The notes under the pieces were generated by a model. The model was given only the letters and a program-made list of their open reading frames with translations, was not told the origin of the DNA and ran no database searches. From Heliocidaris erythrogramma (lineage: Eukaryota > Echinodermata > Echinoidea > Camarodonta > Echinometridae): DNA of 64,000 bases. Position 1 is the first letter of the stretch, and every line of letters begins with the position of its first letter. Where the stretch lies: the NCBI GenBank assembly GCA_025617745.1, contig CM046853.1:50088934-50152933 (forward strand). The letters are read 5' to 3'. The position numbers were made by a program, and so were the translations under genes. Shown piece after piece: positions 50,603 through 62,324 of this stretch.

Positions 50603-51748
50603 GGCGGATCCAGGAATTTGAAATAGGGGGCGCCAGCGGCGAGGGAGCGAGGGAGGGTATGGGAGGGGGTATCTCCCTCCCACGGTAAGGACTTTTTCAA
50701 AAAAAACATGTGCGAAAGTCGCATTTCAAGAGCACTTTTAGAGGAAAAGTTGTAACCAAATGAATGACATACCGGGAATGGGCTGTTTGTAAGGAAAATT
50801 AAATACCTTTGAAGTTTATTTATTCTTAATATGCAAAATACGGTAGGCGTCATTTCATAAAAATATTCAGCTTGAACGATGCAGTCAGTTAAATTTAAGC
50901 ACAATTAATTGTTATTGAATGATAATAGTTAATATACCTGAGGCCTATTTCTCAAAGACTTAATTGAAAATTAAGATCGTCTGAAAAAGTAAAGTGTGAT
51001 GTGAGTGCCTTAACTGCCAGACCAAATGCCTCTTTTTGAGACTTTTCCATTTAGTTACATTATATGTAATCATACAAAGAGAATGAGAAACATCTATGTT
51101 TTTTAATCAACAAATAAAAAAGAAAGAAATGAACTCTTAAGGTATTTATTTTCAATTCGATAGAGTACTGTAACCATGATTATTAAGTCGAGCTTCAATT
51201 TTATATCAAAACAAATCGTTCGATCGTGAAACACCCCCTTTTCACATTCTTAGTGCTTCTACATGTGTGGCCTTTATTATGTTGTACACGCGCGCACATA
51301 TGGCAAGCCTTATCACTATTTAAAGTGATTTTTTGATATCACGAATTCGAATTTGTGATATCAAAAATTAAATTCGTGATATCACAATTTCGAATTCGTG
51401 ATATCACATATCACAAAATCACTTTAAATAGTAATAAGGCTTGCCATACGCACACTCGTGGATCGTGAAATAAACAGTACCTGAACTACTTTCCTAATAC
51501 TTTTAGCCTCGGTACCAATCTAATTTTGCGCTTCATTATCATGATTAACAACTTGAAGTAAGGGAAGGGGCGCTTCTTACAATAAAATGTGGTGTGCTAC
51601 TATTAACGAAATACTTGGTAATGAAACCAAAAAAATTTATGAAAAGCCCACGCTATATTTAAGGTGATCCGAAGATTTAAAAAAAAAATCACAAAACAGA
51701 AAAAATTAAAGGGGGCGCGCGCACTTGGCGCCCCTGCCTGGATCTGCC
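50603..51748. mobile_element. Non-autonomous element of about 1.15 kb with GGCGGATCCAGG ends
   Basis: The left end reads GGCGGATCCAGG with GGGGGCGCC nearby. The right end, reverse complemented, reads GGCAGATCCAGG with GGGGCGCC. A GGCGGATCCAGG end is a motif I associate with abundant invertebrate repeats, though I cannot name the superfamily. There is no transposase frame. A younger-looking palindrome (51301-51446) is nested in it. Confidence 0.65.
51301..51446. repeat. Palindrome with ATTCGTGATATCAC words, nested in a larger element
   Basis: Outer arms TGGCAAGCCTTAT and ATAAGGCTTGCCA continue into ACTATTTAAAGTGATTTT and its reverse complement. The interior repeats GATATCACGAATTCGAAT in both orientations. 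The whole hairpin sits inside 50603-51748. Confidence 0.85.
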
Positions 51749-54356
51749 ATTGGCCACACAAAGTCTAGGAATAAAATAATATTGATGGAAAAATACGAAC
51801 CAAAAATATTGATTGAACGTCTGATTTGAGCGATTTCATTCGCAAGCCCCGAAATGTCAAATTTCATGTCAACAAATTGCGAACTATGTGCGAAGTAAAT
51901 GAGTTTGCAGACATAGGATATATTTGTTTTTGTATTATCAAAATTACACGACTGTTTTTTCTTGGTAAATTGACAATCTTCTTGGGAATTCTTGAATTTG
52001 GATTTTGATTTTTTGGCAAAATGGCACTTGTGGCTATCAGAAAAATAACATGTGATTAGTGATTATAGCAATACCAAGAATATTTCTCGCTCACTCCCAA
52101 GTGAATACTTTACTGTCGCATGCATATTGGGCTCCCCATCATACCTAAGCTCGTATTGCAAATATCATTATACTCTCACATAATGATAAAATATTGATAT
52201 ATTTATTCGTACTGGAAGGATTACTTGCAGAGAGAGGCGCCAGTATATAAGGGTAACTCTGAATAATACATCGGGGCTATTGTGTGATATATTACAAATT
52301 ATATCAAAAGGGCGGTATAGCATGATGTTTCTACACTGCAGACATGATTATAATTTCTGTATATTGTTTAACAGCACGTTTTAAGGCTATTTTTCAATAT
52401 TATAATCAGATTTAATTTTCATCTTACTACTTTGATATATCAATCCCACTATCTTAATAATCAGTATCGGTACATTCTTTCTGTAATGGCACCGCATTTC
52501 TGTGATAGGATCAGCCACCATTTAATCAATATTGATTATATACTGCAAGCGAATTTTCGGCAAAGAATTCAAGTGATAATGTTCTACAGTGGTTTTTGCA
52601 CGACGCCATGTTAAATTTGACACCTTCGTTCAAGCTTGTAATTCCATGCTAAAGCTCGTGACAAGAATGCGACAGAGTGTTACAAGCACGCCGAACATTC
52701 TCAATGCATCATCGGTTGGATGAGTAGGGTTTGTAAAGAGAATTTACTCCAATAAATAAAACCAGAGAGACTTGAGTGAATTGAATTCCTGCCTACGTGT
52801 ACGTGCGCGTGAGAATATTATGTGGGTGTGTATCCTATGTGGGTGTGTTTAGGGATTTGTGGGGAAAGGTATTTGCTGCCGATGAAACAAGACATTTGTC
52901 GATTCATAGGATCAGAAATTATCGGAGGTTCGAGCAAAATGTATTTTACATTTAACATTAAGGGTGCTCAAAACGTACATTTGCAGTGGATGCTCTTAAT
53001 GCTGTGATTTTCAAATAATAAATAGTATCATAACTCGAATATTCGCTGGAGAAAATGATAGCACACAGCAAGTATTTCCATCATTTCAGCAATAATAACC
53101 ATATGACATTATAGAATACATCTTAATTAATTTTTTTGTACGCCAGCTGCACGCACGCTCCCTTGTTTTCATTTTGCATCAGTTCAAATCAAGGAATCAT
53201 ATATATCTAAAGTCCATCAAACTTCATGATAAAAGAAGTGAAATGTAAAGAATAAACTCAAGGCACGGTTTAATCAAATGTTTATGAAAGCTGTTACCTT
53301 GTATCCTTCTTCTTCGATTGGCATTTCGTGACATTTTCCCTGCCCCTGCCCAGTTCATGAATTCAAGATTAAAGTGCCGAGGACAATATAAGAAGAGCAC
53401 GTGTTCCCTGGGGCGGAAAAAGCAAGTCTTCACTTTATACCATGCCATCAATCTAAAAAAGGGCCTATTATTGCGATTGCCTCTTCAAAGCAGTCTGTCT
53501 TCGATTGATAGAAACTTCCTTCCCCGGTCGAATTCGTTCCACCAACCCACTTTTGCAAAATACCAAGGGAGAATGTTTAAAACTTTCCCCACCAAAGTAT
53601 AGTACGTTGTAGTTTCAGCTTGTCGATGTGTGGATTGTCAAATCTTATTCAATTTTTCTAATGAATGGTATAAGCAATTTGTGTAATTGGAATTACGAAT
53701 ATTCTGGGTAAAGTTGATTTGAAAAATAAAGCACTATTCCCCCGCAATGAAATGCGGATCTTTGGGGTTGGAGATTCGTCATAATCTGAACCACGTAAAT
53801 CTGGATAAAGGCTCATAATGCCAAAGTATCGTTTATCCGATTACATAATGAAATTGCAGAATAACAAATTCTTACCTGATGCAAGACTGATATCCTATCC
53901 TCAAATTATCTGCATTATTGCTACACTTACAACATTAAACTGGTATACATGCAGATATCAATTCAATACCTGCTTGCTCAACTACCCATCAGATCATATC
54001 GTATTAAGCTGTTAAAAGATTGCCTATATTTTAATTTCTTGTAGCATTAATTTATTATTTTGTGAACACTTCTTTCATTTTCTTATCCTTTTTCAGCTAT
54101 TCAAATAATTCATAATAACAATAATCAAACTTCCTTCGGTTTTTTTCTTCTAAAATTTCAATTTAATGCAACATCATTAAGCACCTTGTATTTGAAGATT
54201 GCCTTTCGATCAGATTCTTCCATTCTTCATTAAATTCTTAACGTCCCCATTTGCGCGTGCCTGGCAGACTTGTTGACCCTGTTTTAGCCCTGCTCGATCG
54301 ATACCGCAGATTCTATGTCGATCTCGACCAAACCTGCTATATAATGTCATTCACCT
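51749..54356. other. No gene firmly recognised (one weak exon candidate)
   Basis: The only candidate is a minus-strand open segment at 53298-53407. It lies between a good pyrimidine-tract acceptor (CTTTTTCCGCCCCAG) and a GTAACA donor. Its translation (REHVLFLYCPRHFNLEF...) matches no GAF or PDE N-terminal sequence that I recall. Confidence 0.4.
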
Positions 54357-54487
54357 GGGCCCTGTCTTATGAAGAATTGCGATTGTTCCGAATCAATCGC
54401 AAGTCCTGCAATCAATAGTAATTTTAAAATCCTTTATGTCTATGTACATCAACTTAAAAATTGAGTTGCGATTGATAAGGCGCGCCC
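54357..54487. mobile_element. GGGCCCTGTCTTATGAAGA MITE, copy 1
   Basis: The left end GGGCCCTGTCTTATGAAG is followed by ATTGCGATTG. The right end has GAGTTGCGATTGATAAGGCG and CGCCCC. The repeated GCGATTG word in both arms links it to the sequence at the right window edge. Confidence 0.6.
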
Positions 54488-55410
54488 CTATTCTTAGGAC
54501 GAGAACACGGCTGGATCACGTGATTTAGTACTACCGCAAACTGTAATCCACAGTCTAAGGGGCTGGTCAAATATCAAAGATGACAATAACGATAAAGATG
54601 AAATCGTTCAATGTAGAAATTGTATCGGATCCGAGAAAATTAGGTGCTGAAAGCTAATTAGCATAATCTGGTGAGCACTATAAATTTCTACTTGACCGAT
54701 GTTATCGTTGCAGCTATCGTTGATGTAAGAAACTCATGACGTAAGCTCGTAGAAACATTTCGTTACATCATATCATTTGAAAATAATCATTCACTTTCGA
54801 CAATGTGGCAGTCATGATGCACCATTTTAGCACAATATAATCGTCTGTTTTGATAATCCATCCATCGATGTGGGACTATTAATAGTTTGTCTTTCTTCTA
54901 TTTCTGGTTAATTTTCTACAGCGGACCTATTTGTCTACACGAAAGACACTTTGTCAGAATAATAAAGGTGGGTTCGAAATTGCCCACACGACTTTCATCG
55001 GGGTACTGGAGAGCACTTTGAGGAGTTTATGTGCGTGGAGGCTTCGACGAAATAAACAGATTCGGATGATTAATGACGAATGTAAGGCTAAGTTCAACCT
55101 TTTTGTCACATTCACTCTGATGACTAAACAGGGATCGTGTTGAATTTACAGAAAAAAGAGAAAAGGAGGACCAAATGAAAAAAGGGCGAAGAAGGAATGA
55201 AGCACACGATTCTAGGAACATAACATTTCACAAAGTGTAACGTCGTGAACTAGCCTAGTATGCCTTGTGGTCTTTTTCTTATCTTGTCTAATAAAAAACA
55301 CGCCCAAGATAAAGTCTTAAAACTTATTGTTCCTTTCATTAGAGTTAAACATATAAATGAATAAAAAAAGGTTTGATGCGTCGCATGCAACTTTGAGTGT
55401 TCTGTATCTT

Positions 55411-56432
55411 AAGCTGGGTTCACATAAACGATCCGACGCGCTGTCGATGGGATTTCGACAGATTTTTTTTTTTTTTTGGGGGGGGGGGGTGAGAGGGGCA
55501 CATTCGGCGGCAAGTCTGAGATGCTTCGTCGATCAATCGGGTTTTCCGCCGACACAAACGACTATTTTTGGTGATTGGTCATTTTTAAGTGCGAGTTAAA
55601 ATTTTGCGATCGATCGGCGAAGAAAGCCCTGGCGGCACCCATCGCCGACTTTTCGGCGGCTGTCGGCGTGCAATCGCAGATTAATAGACGAAACACCGCC
55701 GATTAGTCATTGTTCCCCGTCCGATTACAGCATGTCAGCGAACCTGGGCAGTCATTTCCATCATAGCCGACTGATCCCCGACATTTTTGCGGCTGTCGGC
55801 GTGCAATCGTAGATTAATCGACGAAACGCCGCCGATTAGTCATTGTTCCCCGACCGATTACAGCTTGTTGGCGACACATCTAAGACCCTACGGTGATTAG
55901 TCAACGACTAGCCGCCGGCGCGTCGCAGATATATCGGGGGCTTGTCAGTGATATAACGTATAGCCTTTTTCACACGGTCCAGAAAGGATGAAAATTATTG
56001 GAAAAAGTATTTGACATAGAAACAAAAACTGTGGGAAAATTGTTCAAATCGCAGTTGTACAAAGCACACGTAATCGACGATACATTGGCGACGTGCCGGC
56101 GGCTAGTCTTTGACTCGGCCGGGGGACCATTGACTAATCGGCGGCGTATCATCGTTTTATCTCCGATTTCATTGACTCGGCCGGGGACCATTGACTAATC
56201 GTCAGCGTATCGTCGTTTTATCTCCGACTGAACGCCGACATATACCCCCCCCCCCCCCAATCGACGATGTTCACAGGAAACCGTTGGGGGACGTCGGTTT
56301 TTGTGAATGCTCGAAAGCACAAGCGTTGCTGGATACCCCGACATCAGATCGCAACGTCAATCTCGCCGACGCCGATAAAATTTAACAAATCGCCGAGGTA
56401 TCGGTACCGCCGATTTTTATCTGAACCAAGCT
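55411..56432. mobile_element. GC-rich foldback element with GCCGATTAGTC words
   Basis: Terminal inverted repeats are AAGCTGGGTTCACATAAA at the left and, reverse complemented, AAGCTTGGTTCAGATAAAA at the right. The interior is much richer in CG than its surroundings. It repeats GGCGGCTGTCGGCGTGCAAT, GCCGATTAGTCATTGTTCCC and the reverse GACTAATCGGCGGCG. A T-run/G-run lies near 55468-55490 and a C-run near 56247. No transposase is visible, so it is probably a large MITE or foldback. Confidence 0.75.
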
Positions 56433-56539
56433 TTATCTGTCTTATATTATTTTTTTCATTATTAATCGTAAGAATTTTAAAATATTATACGTGTACATGA
56501 GCGTGTGTGTGTGTGTGTGTGTAAGGACCAACAAGTTAG

Positions 56540-56800
56540 AATTTGCCAGATGTTCTGTCTCACAGACATTTGTTCATGAAGGAAATTAATAAATTGCCTA
56601 TTTGCGGCATTGAGATCAAGAGATTTAGTATATTTGGCGTGAGATTTATAAATCACTGTCGATCAGTATTGTTTGGAATATACAGCACAATAGATCACAA
56701 TTTGGTATCACGGAGTTCTTTCTCGTTCTTACTGTAGAGGCCTGATGAAGATCACAGAGCGAAAGCTTGACTACAAATAAAGGATGATAAATAAAAGCTA
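56540..56800 (+). repeat. Possible retroelement 3' fragment with CTGATGAAG...CGAAAGC
   Basis: The frame at 56543-56737 ends HNLVSRSSFSFLL and a stop. It is followed by CCTGATGAAGATC, GAGCGAAAGCTTG and CAAATAAAGGATGATAAATA. A CTGATGA...CGAAAGC stretch after the ORF is often seen in retroelements of invertebrates. I cannot name the family. The CTGATGA/GAAA spacing is hammerhead-like, but I could not form stem II. Confidence 0.3.
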
Positions 56801-56921
56801 CGACCGCCTCATATTTACCACTTCTTTCACTGTATATATATATATATATAAATATATAATGTGAAAGAAATTACGAGAATAACGTTGCGTAGCTCAATCA
56901 AAGTTCCCCAGAGCTGTCCTT

Positions 56922-56929
<8 letters not shown>

Positions 56930-56956
<27 letters not shown>
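56930..56956. repeat. (TA)n inside the tRNA-bearing inverted repeat
   Basis: TA run next to the left arm. Similar TA tracts lie at 56832-56852, 57312-57338 and 57507-57520. Confidence 0.9.
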
Positions 56957-56959
<3 letters not shown>

Positions 56960-57077
56960 TACATACATTATCTATACATATCTATATACATACAGAGACA
57001 AAGGAATTAATTAAAAAGGTTGGAGATTTGTCAATCTGTCGGTCAATTGAATTTGGTGTCGCCGAAACCACTGGGCC

Positions 57078-57149
57078 GTATCCGTTGTCTAGTGGTTTAG
57101 ACATTGGCGTTTTAAGCCAAAGACCCGGGTTCGACTCCCGGCGGAGACA
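57078..57149 (+). tRNA. tRNA-like gene, anticodon TTT (Lys-type), inside an inverted repeat
   Basis: The 71 bases plus an A discriminator fold as a cloverleaf. The acceptor GTATCCG/CGGAGAC has six of seven pairs, the D stem is GTCT/AGAC, and the anticodon stem TTGGC/GCCAA has loop GTTTTAA. The variable loop is 4 nt and the T stem is CCGGG/CCCGG with loop TTCGACT. An internal B box (GGTTCGACTCC) is intact. A run of six T follows at once (57150-57155), as expected for a Pol III terminator. The loop reads anticodon TTT (Lys), but the body does not look like a standard eukaryotic tRNA-Lys and has an A-G acceptor mismatch. It lies in the centre of a repeat bordered by inverted arms of about 65 bp. 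It may be a mobile or pseudogenised tRNA rather than a working gene. Confidence 0.45.
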
Positions 57150-57358
57150 TTTTTTCAACCTTTGCAAAAATTTCAAAAAGGGAGGACAGCTCTGGGGAAC
57201 TTTGATTGAAGTTACGCAACCATTATTCTCTCATTTCATTTCACATTGTATTCATTTCCACGAGAGTTGCCAAAGCTGTTGTATATGTTATTTCCTTACA
57301 ATTATATATTTATTATATATATATATATATATATATATCAATATATATAAACACCTAT

Positions 57359-57495
57359 CGGGTACATTAGGAGGACAGTTTTTGTTCTTTTTCTTTGTCC
57401 AACTGTCGACTTAATGTACCAACTGTCGACCTAATGTAGGGGTCTCTATTACGACGAAATAAACTGTATTGTCAACTGTCGACCTAATGTACCCG
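57359..57495. repeat. Word hairpin: GTCGACCTAATGTACC element
   Basis: Ends are inverted, CGGGTACATTAGGAGGACAG against CTGTCGACCTAATGTACCCG. The word AACTGTCGACCTAATGTACC appears three times with small changes (57401, 57421, 57474). A core variant GACGAAATAAAC lies at 57453-57464. TA tracts flank the element. Confidence 0.8.
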
Positions 57496-57527
57496 TTAGT
57501 CAAATATATATATATATATAACTCTAT

Positions 57528-57664
57528 ATGGTACCTTAGCAGGACAGTGCTTTGTTAGGAGCATTGTCTGAATGTCCTGCTAATGTCCGCGAGTGTCCTG
57601 CTAATGTACAGCAATGTATTGTGACGGAATAAACCTCATTGTTCACTGTCCGCTAACGTACCAT
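57528..57664. repeat. Word hairpin: GTCCTGCTAATGTAC element
   Basis: Ends are inverted, GGTACCTTAGCAGGACAGTG against CACTGTCCGCTAACGTACC. The word TGTCCTGCTAATGT occurs twice inside. The core GACGGAATAAA is at 57623-57633 and is followed by CATTGTTC. It is the same size (about 137 bp) and layout as the element 33 bp upstream but uses a different word. Confidence 0.8.
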
Positions 57665-57689
57665 CCAGTGATATACACTTTTCTGTATT

Positions 57690-60600
57690 TTGGAATTCAT
57701 AATAAAGTTACTGAAATTGTTTAATAGCACGCTGAACCAGTTTGAAATACATTCTGCTTTCGAAGAGTTATTAACTATCAAAAGGGTTACCGCAACGAAA
57801 TTTTAATTTCGATAAAATTTCTCTTCCTATCCCCCCATTTGTAATGAACCGCTTAATATCCACCTTTCTTTTCCAACCAGCATCCTGGCTTCAGCATTGC
57901 TTGAAGTATTATTTTTACGAGAAAGGAATGTGAGGAAAGAAAGATAAAGTTTATGAGACAGGTGCTAAATCAAAACGAACTTGAGTTTATCATCAACACG
58001 TATTGTGTGCATGAGGAAGCGTAAAAGAGGGAGCCTAAATGAATACATTGCTTGCTGATATAACCCGTGGCATTAATCTTTACTTTACAAGGACTGGAGG
58101 ACTATATGAAGTAGACTGAAAGCTGTACAAACATGTAGGATGTTTTACCGGCTGGTATTTGGGGCAATGGAACATATTAGAAAGATCACATATTCATGAT
58201 ATTGATATCGTGGCAATGTTTAGAGTCAATCAACTCTGTGGCTTGAAAGTTACATAACATGAGAACTGTGAAAATATTTGATAGGACCTGGAGGAAAACT
58301 GTAAAACTAAGAATGTTTGATAATTGTTTCATTCATGATGTTACTTTCCTCCACTTTTACATCTAAGCTCAATCAACAGGTTTACAAGCAGCCCTATACT
58401 TATCACGGATTACCTGATACAAAGTGACATATAGTGACATAACTCTCAGGTCTAAATTATCGTGTAGAAGGAACTTTTCCTTAATAGCACAATGTATATG
58501 AGGGCGTTCTCTCTCTCTCTCTCTCTCGCTGTATTTCTCTCTATAAATGTATTTTATGTCTCTATCTCTATTTCGGTCAAAGCCAACTACTTATTGATTT
58601 TTTTAAAAGAAATGGAAGTAACCTTTCGGTTAAGATGAATACAAGTTTTTATTCCTTAAAAATTAAGTGCCATTTTCCTACGGAATGAAATCCGAGATAA
58701 GTTTACTTCAAATACATATTCCACGCCGGAAATGAGAAAACATGCCAAAACAACCGTGAAATGTCTATTCCTCCAAATGTCGTTTACCTACAACGAAAGG
58801 ACGATAGAAAAATCAAATGAAGCGGCATTGTATTTGGCAGACTTCGGTTAATAGAAAACACTAAAGCTCTCTTAAAAGGTAAATGATAAATCGTTGTTCG
58901 AGGGGAAACTGATTACTTTAATCGAAATGGAAAGTTGTGCTCGGTTTATTACCATCAGTCACTTTTTTTTCCTGAGAGGACGGTGAAATTCTAGGCAACA
59001 AGGCGACAATAGAACATTCGAGTAATTGATCCCTCTATCACTTGGATGAGATGTTATGAGGAAACCAAGTGAACATTAACATGATTTGCAGGCTCACATT
59101 TTCCCATTTGGGAGGCCGTTTTTAAGGTATTCCCGTCGAAGAGCCCCCCCCCCCCCACCCCCTCCTGAATCAATACTGGAATATAATATCATTTGTTAAG
59201 TCCATATGGAAGTTTTAATTGAAGAGGCACGTTATATACTTAAATGACACTCATGGTTTTCTGATTGATTTATCAGATTCGATTCAATAACCGCTGGTTT
59301 CAACCCATTGAATATATTTTTTGTTATTTTGAGTACAGCACTCGGGCAAGTCCAAGTTATTTTGTCCCGTTAGTTTTTTGACCTCTTCTAAGATTTTACA
59401 ATATTTGATCGTTGTATTATAGTTAATATCCCTACTAAAATGAAGAAAAATAGCACATTTTGATAATATTTTATGTTTAAAATTCCCCATTACTTAGTAC
59501 CGTATGGGGCTGGAAATGAGAAATAACTGTGACTTGCCCACCCATTTCTGTATAGTAATAATTATATACAGTAATGTTAATTTCAACATATTCGGTAGTT
59601 TATTCATGGACTCGCAGCAATGCAGCCGATTTATTTAGTGTACATGAATTAATAAATGCAATACAGTAACAACATTAACGGCACCATAAGTTGAAATAAG
59701 CATTCATCATTATGATCACCGGTTACTAAAATGCCCAATTTTTAGGATTAGTGCTGAAGAATACTATTTGATTAGCATGACTTTATGTGTATGATAATTT
59801 GGATTATTGTGCCCATGAGGGGAGACATTTGTTAAATAGGCTATATTATCCGAGCTGTAGATTATATTAAAGTACCACTAAATTGTAAAATATTCTTGAG
59901 TAAATTCTGATATCCATACATTTTCAAACAAGGACTCTTTAAAAGATTGTATCGTTCGACGATGTAGGAAATCCCTCGTCATCTCTCAAACAGCAACAGC
60001 CAAAGCTATCCACATTAGATGGAAATCTCCATCTAAAAAGAGCGGCCGATATGCATGCGGAGGACTTGGGGAACGCCTCGAGAATGCCCCAGACTTTGGA
60101 ATGAATTGCCATTATTTCACCGGATTTGATCATCAATCGAGCCAATCTTTTAGATCCGTGAAGTCATCCCATACTTCAAACTGGAAGGTCTTCGCTCGGT
60201 AAGAAGATGGGATAAAATAAAAGGGGGAATGTCATTTTGTGCTGCTGCCGAATTCAAAGATTTGGGACATGTTCTGTTTTATAGCTTTAAGATTCGGAAC
60301 ACGTTCTGTTGTAATCGCTCAACCTCGAAAACTGGGTAGTTTTTTCAAGATGAAACAATTTACTTGGTTTGTATTAAATCCCTTTGCAAAATTAATGTTT
60401 TATTTCATCACGGGATTGAAATGCGATATCAAAGCGTTACTTTTTCTATCCTTCCTAAATCTATATATATCTCTCTTGCTTTTAACGAAGACCTAAAACA
60501 GTAATGATTATTGCTTTTATTAAACATATAGCTTTAATATTGTCCTTCCTATCTTATAAATGCATTTGGTAACCGAAACGTGTTATTGGTACGGGTTTCC

Positions 60601-61870
60601 AAGTGCCTTGAAGGTTTGCTTCATGTTTAAAAAATATAATATTAAATAAACAACATCTATAATTACAAATTTTTTAGAAATTTACATGTATAAATATTTC
60701 ACCTGTTTGAAAAAAGTGTGGGAGTACCGTATCGAAAAACAACATATTTGAGATATTCTTAAAAAACACACCTGGAAGAGTTTTTACATCGTAGAATAGA
60801 CATAGCAAGATGAGTCACCAATTTTCCACGTACTATCATCGTTCTAAGATGTTTCTATGTCTAATGTGATAAGGTGGTTGTTATTTTGTACTTTCGAACC
60901 TTAGTCATGTTCTTAGACCACTGTTATCATTTCATAAATTCATTGCTGTTATGGAGGCCTGACTGATATACCGGTTACGTTATCAGCAATTATTGTATTC
61001 ATTTCGGAGAGCACCATGCGTGTCATTCCTTGACGAACCTAATCGTTAAGACTAGCAGTTCAGTTCTATGATATTAGGTGTATATCTTTGAAAATACATG
61101 TTGAAATACCCGGTCAAAAGGCACGAGTATACGGATGATTAAACTGCTAATTACTCCTCCAATTCAGATGATAAAATAGCGTAGAATTATTATTATTCTT
61201 CATTGAGATTCAACAAAATGAATATCCCCCTTACTGGACGTGGATTATTTTCCTTAAAACTTAAGCGGTGTTTATTTTTACACGCACATTCTAAGGCAGG
61301 CTTATAAATAATTAAACTACTTTCTAAACCATGTCAAGGAGTTGAAGAGTATCTTTATATTAGTCCATCAATTTATTTCTTTTGGTTCAGTTATTTTTAT
61401 TTGTCTCTCCTGCTTACATTTGCCGTACCAATTCTATTTAGGCAAAGTGTTATAAGGTAGTTAAGACAAACATTATTCTCTGTATAACTATTTTATACTA
61501 AAGTCTAAATAACTGATATAGGTCTTTCCATAAGCAGGGTTCATCTATCTTAAAATAAATTTTCTAAACACATATAATACATTATCTGTGTGTACCTAAC
61601 AACGCAATACTTACCCTTTAATAATCGTCATAGAACAATACGATTCCAGACTGCGTGTAATTAGGAATGCATGCAATTTTCCATTTACGTTCTTACGGAT
61701 GCGGGTACCATATCCATTACAACATAAATTAAACAAAAGAGACATTCTGCACACGCATATTAGTTGTATATCTATTTGCTCAGCTGTGCTACAGGACAGT
61801 TGTTTTAATGGGTGCCCTATTCTGGCCACTAAACGCAAATGTGATGCGGTAAACCGCTGCGAAAATCAGC
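57690..61870. other. No gene recognised (57690-61870)
   Basis: AT-rich with a CT run at 58508-58528 and a C-run near 59146. Frames are short and without family features. Confidence 0.6.
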
Positions 61871-61879
61871 ATCCTCGGC

Positions 61880-62318
61880 TACGTTTACACGAGCCTCTAC
61901 AACCTGATTCTAACTTGGCTCCATTCTGATAGCTTTCCGCTGTCCATGCGGTGTGAGATCTCATGCCATATTTTTCATCACGCCGAGACATCTCCCATCT
62001 TATGGAGACCGCATGAGATGACATCATGCACTGTCCATACAGTGGTTTATCTCGGTGTGATAGAAAACACGGCATGAGATCTCACATCGTCTGGACAGCG
62101 AATTGAAATGACCTTCTGCTTGACCATACCGTGTGAGTTATGAAACGCTGTAAGAGATATCAAATCGTATGGACAGCGAAGTAAGATGTCATTTTGCTGT
62201 CCATGTGCGATTTATCTTAGTGTGTTTTCTTAGGAAACGCGGCATGAAAATTCATCTCGTATGGACAGTGGAACATGACTCATATGAAACCCGAGTTTCG
62301 GAGGTCCGTATAAACACA
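61880..62318. mobile_element. Foldback element with CTGTCCATACGGTGTGAGAT-type words
   Basis: Imperfect inverted ends GTTTACACGAGCCTC and, reverse complemented at the right, GTTTATACGGACCTCC. The interior repeats CTGTCCAT, GGTGTGAGATCTCATGCC and GTATGGACAGCG in both orientations at least five times. It lies seven bases before a CAGTCACAC MITE. Confidence 0.65.
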
Positions 62319-62324
62319 GTCTTT

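Larger units (their letters stand above)
56859..57248. mobile_element. Inverted-repeat element carrying the tRNA-like sequence
   Basis: The left arm (56859-56924) and right arm (57180-57248) are imperfect inverted repeats of about 65 bp. They share GTGAAA, TTGCGTA and the long block TCAATCAAAGTTCCCCAGAG followed by CTGTCCT. Inside are a TA dinucleotide tract, ACATACAT-type sequence and the tRNA-like gene at 57078-57149. No transposase frame is visible. This may be a non-autonomous foldback or MITE that captured a tRNA, or two inverted MITE copies around one. Confidence 0.6.

Noticed and set aside
53298-53407. Firm annotation as a PDE11A 5' exon
   Set aside because: The splice sites are plausible, but the translation does not match the expected N-terminal or GAF-A sequence. 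It was kept only as a candidate in the findings.
54560-54735. Second copy of the TCCGATAACGATAACG element
   Set aside because: The left end and ATAACGAT words resemble 11590-11771, but the right terminal repeat is missing, so I could not delimit it.
56745-56790. Hammerhead ribozyme (CTGATGA...GAAA)
   Set aside because: The conserved words are present, but bases between them do not pair as stem II and no cleavage-site helix was found.
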